Positions 61,735 to 64,000 of a stretch of 64,000 nucleotides of DNA are shown here, in pieces (within the stretch, counting starts at the first letter, position 1; each line of letters begins with the position of its first letter). The stretch spans positions 62,001 to 126,000 of the forward strand of contig QVRM01006480.1 in NCBI GenBank assembly GCA_003439945.1, read 5' to 3'. The position numbers and the translations under genes were made by a program. Source of the DNA: Dermanyssus gallinae. Lineage: Eukaryota; Arthropoda; Arachnida; Mesostigmata; Dermanyssidae. A model generated the notes under the pieces. It was given only the letters and a program-made list of their open reading frames with translations, ran no database searches and was not told the DNA's origin.

Positions 61735-64000
61735 TTTTTTATGGAGGAGGATTTAAATGCTTTAGGCACTAACGCATAGGGCAAGTAGATGGAGACTCAG
61801 ACCCCATGCAGTGTGGGACTCACCCCCGACGGTGGGACATTATTCCGCCAAGATCATACTCACTAAACGCACCTCCCACCTTAAGCTTCACTCTCTGTCA
61901 GCCCGGCTCTTCTTTTAATAGTACTACGAGCCGACAGGAGGAGTGGTGAGTGTTCTTCGAATTAATTGGCCGAAGACCTCTCAAGGTTTGGCCCTATAGC
62001 CATAATAATGCGTTCCTCTACCTGCGAAACGATTCCTCTAGAGGCACGGGCGTATTCTGTCCGATCTGTTGCAACTCTGTCTCTCCTGAGGCGCTCCAGG
62101 TTCCCCTTTCTAACCAGTACCTCTCGTGCCACTGCAGCTCCTATATGCCAGTTAGAGGTGCTTTCACAAATGAATTGCACAAACTGTGCAATTCCCTGAG
62201 TAGGCTGGTCCGGAGGGATTCGTACAATTCAGCGCACCCGGTGCACCATCTGGAATGGCATCCCATTCGTTCTGCCATGCAGTTAGAGTGCCTTCTCTTT
62301 CATCCTTTCTGACTTTCCTATTAGAGCTTTCTGGGCCCCTATCCAATAATCTTTGCCTTTCCTCTGCCTTTAGGTCCAAGGGAGGAGTGCCAGCAAGGAC
62401 AAGTGAAGCAAAGGTGCTAACAGTCCTATAGGCCTGAGTAATCCGTAAGGCCGCGATCCTTTGTGTTCTTCTTAACATATGTTGTAGCCCTTGCGACTTT
62501 TTAGCCGCTGTGAACCACACCGGTGCTCCAAACAATGCTATAGATTCGACGGTCGACATAATAAGTCTCCTGCGTCCTGTTTTACTTGGCCCATGAATGT
62601 TAGGAAGGATCTTGGCTATTGTGTTGGCTACCTTCTCCGCTTTCTTCAGAGCGTTTCTAGCATGGTGCATACCCCTCATTCCTCTGTCCAGATATATGCC
62701 CAAATACCTGGCTACACTGACCATCCTTAACTGGACCTCATTTAGGACAAGGTTGATGGGTCGCACTTGCTTCTTTCCTATCAGCAGAATACCTTCACTC
62801 TTCTCCGGAGCAAGAGCCAACCCACCCTCTTTCATTCATTCCTCTACAAGTTTTAGGGCTTTGTTGGCATATAATTCTACCTCCGTAGTCGTCTTAGGCT
62901 ACTCCGTCACAGCCAAGTCGTCTGCGTATGCCAAAAGCTCAACTCCGACAGGGAGGTTACGTAGTCGGAGTACATCGTCGTACGCTATGTTCCACAGTAG
63001 GGGCCCGAGGATGGAACCCTGTGGGACACCTGCCGTCATAGGCATCTCCTTGCCCTCACAAGTGATGGCACGATCTTTCAAGTAGTCCGAGGTTAGCCGT
63101 ACCAGATATTGTGGAACCTTCCTCTTAACTAGTGTATTTAAAATAACCTTCCAAGGCAGGCTGTTAAAAGCATTTTTCACGTCCAGCAGCACTGCAAGGT
63201 ATAACGTGCGAGTGCTAGGCGTGGAGCTGTGCAGCGTTTCTGCCTTGGTCATCACTTTGTTAATAGCCGTTAAAACCGATCTGTTTCTTCGAAATCCGTA
63301 TTGTGCATCGGACAGCAAGCCGTTTTCGGCAAAGACTCGAAGCTTCTCTGCTACAATAGCCTCCTCGCCCTTTGCTAACGAATTAGTCAGGCAGATAGGC
63401 CTATAACCGCCATTTCCTTTAGGCGCAAGGACTACCTCCGCTGTTTTCCATGCTTTCGGGATTTTTCCTTCTTTTATAAGCTTAGTCGTCACCTTTGCTA
63501 CAACCTCAGGGAACTCCTCGAACAGAGCTTTCACAGCCATTGGAGGAATGCCGTCAGGCCCTGGCGCTTTACCTTGTTTGATTCTCTCAGCTGCTTGTAG
63601 TGCTTCCACAACAGAAACCTCAGATGCATACATTTCTGATCCTTCCTCTAATTGGTTATTCTCGTTAACTTCTCTAGGAAAGTCTGCGTGCTGGGGGAAA
63701 CAATCTCATCAGTAGACTCGTCCTCTCTGGATCTTTCAGAATAGTTTTTGGAGCTCAGGTTTGCAGCTTGCCTCTAAACATTTTGTACGGCTTTCCCCAC
63801 GGGTCGTCGTCGAGGCTCGCGAGGAATTCTCTCCACCTATTGCTTTTGCTGTCGACAATTTTATTTTTAAGTAAAGCTTTACAGTTTCGGTACTCCATTA
63901 CCAGATGGCGGAGTATGTCCGCATTCCCTCTAGCTCTCTTTATGGCCCTCCTTGCTCTTAGACACTTTTTTCGGGTTTTCTCAATGTCCCTGTTCCACCA
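61735..64000 (-). mobile_element. R1-clade LINE (family T), second long copy, runs off the window
   Basis: Minus strand. The 3' end is at the AT tract near 61735 and the 5' part continues past 64000. The 3'UTR has GAGAGTGAAGCTTAAGGTGG, GTTTAGTGAGTATG and GAGTCCCACACTGC. Same family as 52620-55781 (RT blocks nearly superimpose) but more damaged, with the GHG/CCHC module deleted. Confidence 0.75.
61962..63990 (-). pseudogene. R1-clade ORF2 of the second family T copy, broken
   Basis: Linker 63990-63640. RT frame 63633-62899 has KAPGPDGIPP, YRPICLTNSLAKG, LLDVKNAFNSLPW, TAGVPQGSILGPLLWN and AYADDLAVT, then TAG (62897-62899). The frame reopens, meets a second TGA (62836-62838) and continues 62835-62164 with LALAPEKSEGILL, RYLGIYLDRGM, NTIAKILPNIHGP and the thumb to EWDAIPDGAPG. 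There the GHG/CCHC part is deleted. The last piece (62180-61962) is SNWHIGAAVAREVLVRKGNL. Two nonsense codons and one deletion inactivate it. Confidence 0.75.

Overview
The window is eukaryotic, almost certainly from an animal and most likely an invertebrate (arthropod is a guess). It has no operons or ribosome binding sites. It has GT/AG-bounded exons, tRNA-derived SINEs, many non-LTR retrotransposons (LINEs) and long (TA)n microsatellites. I see no rRNA, CRISPR array or bacterial gene.

Host genes: the clearest host sequence is a CD36/scavenger-receptor-class-B family. An ectodomain exon block lies at 2369-2940 (+) and an N-terminal exon at 44912-45144 (+). Weaker candidate exons lie at 28667-28876, 30020-30430 and 38130-38336. 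The N-terminal exon lies downstream of the ectodomain block, so at least two tandem CD36-like genes (or gene plus pseudogene) are implied. Both strong exons carry one reading-frame lesion.

Layout: 1-2173 is a 5'-truncated LINE with an 11-bp target-site duplication (TSD). 3.2-6.97 kb holds R1-clade debris. 7.1-11.2 kb is a decayed LINE with a PHD-like ORF1. 12.2-14.3 kb is one arm of an inverted duplication whose other arm is at 36.2-37.6 kb. 14.1-17.3 kb is an R1-clade element nested in a LINE of the 18-22 kb family. 17951-21938 is a complete 3,988-bp LINE with an 11-bp TSD. 22.7-23.4 kb is a short R1 copy with a 14-bp TSD. 26-28.3 kb is two R1 copies fused head to head. 28.3-32.8 kb is mostly AT-rich intron or intergenic DNA. 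32.8-36.2 kb and 39.5-42.4 kb are R1 relics. 45.3-48.7 kb is a CR1/L2-like LINE. 49.8-51.0 kb is a foldback MITE.

From 51 kb to the end, (TA)n arrays alternate with truncated LINEs. At least three lineages abut TA tracts: an R1-clade APE-type element, an R2-like element with a restriction-like endonuclease, and a third lineage with a different PD...D C-terminal domain. I infer TA-microsatellite-directed integration. The R1 copies across the window also share two short 3'UTR motifs, a GTGGG/CCCAC stem-loop and a GTGCGT..GCATTT box, which may be recognised by their reverse transcriptases. Most element genes are broken. The longest open ones are the 986-codon R1-clade ORF2 (52813-55773) and the 770- and 704-codon reverse transcriptase frames (18018-20330 and 56-2170).
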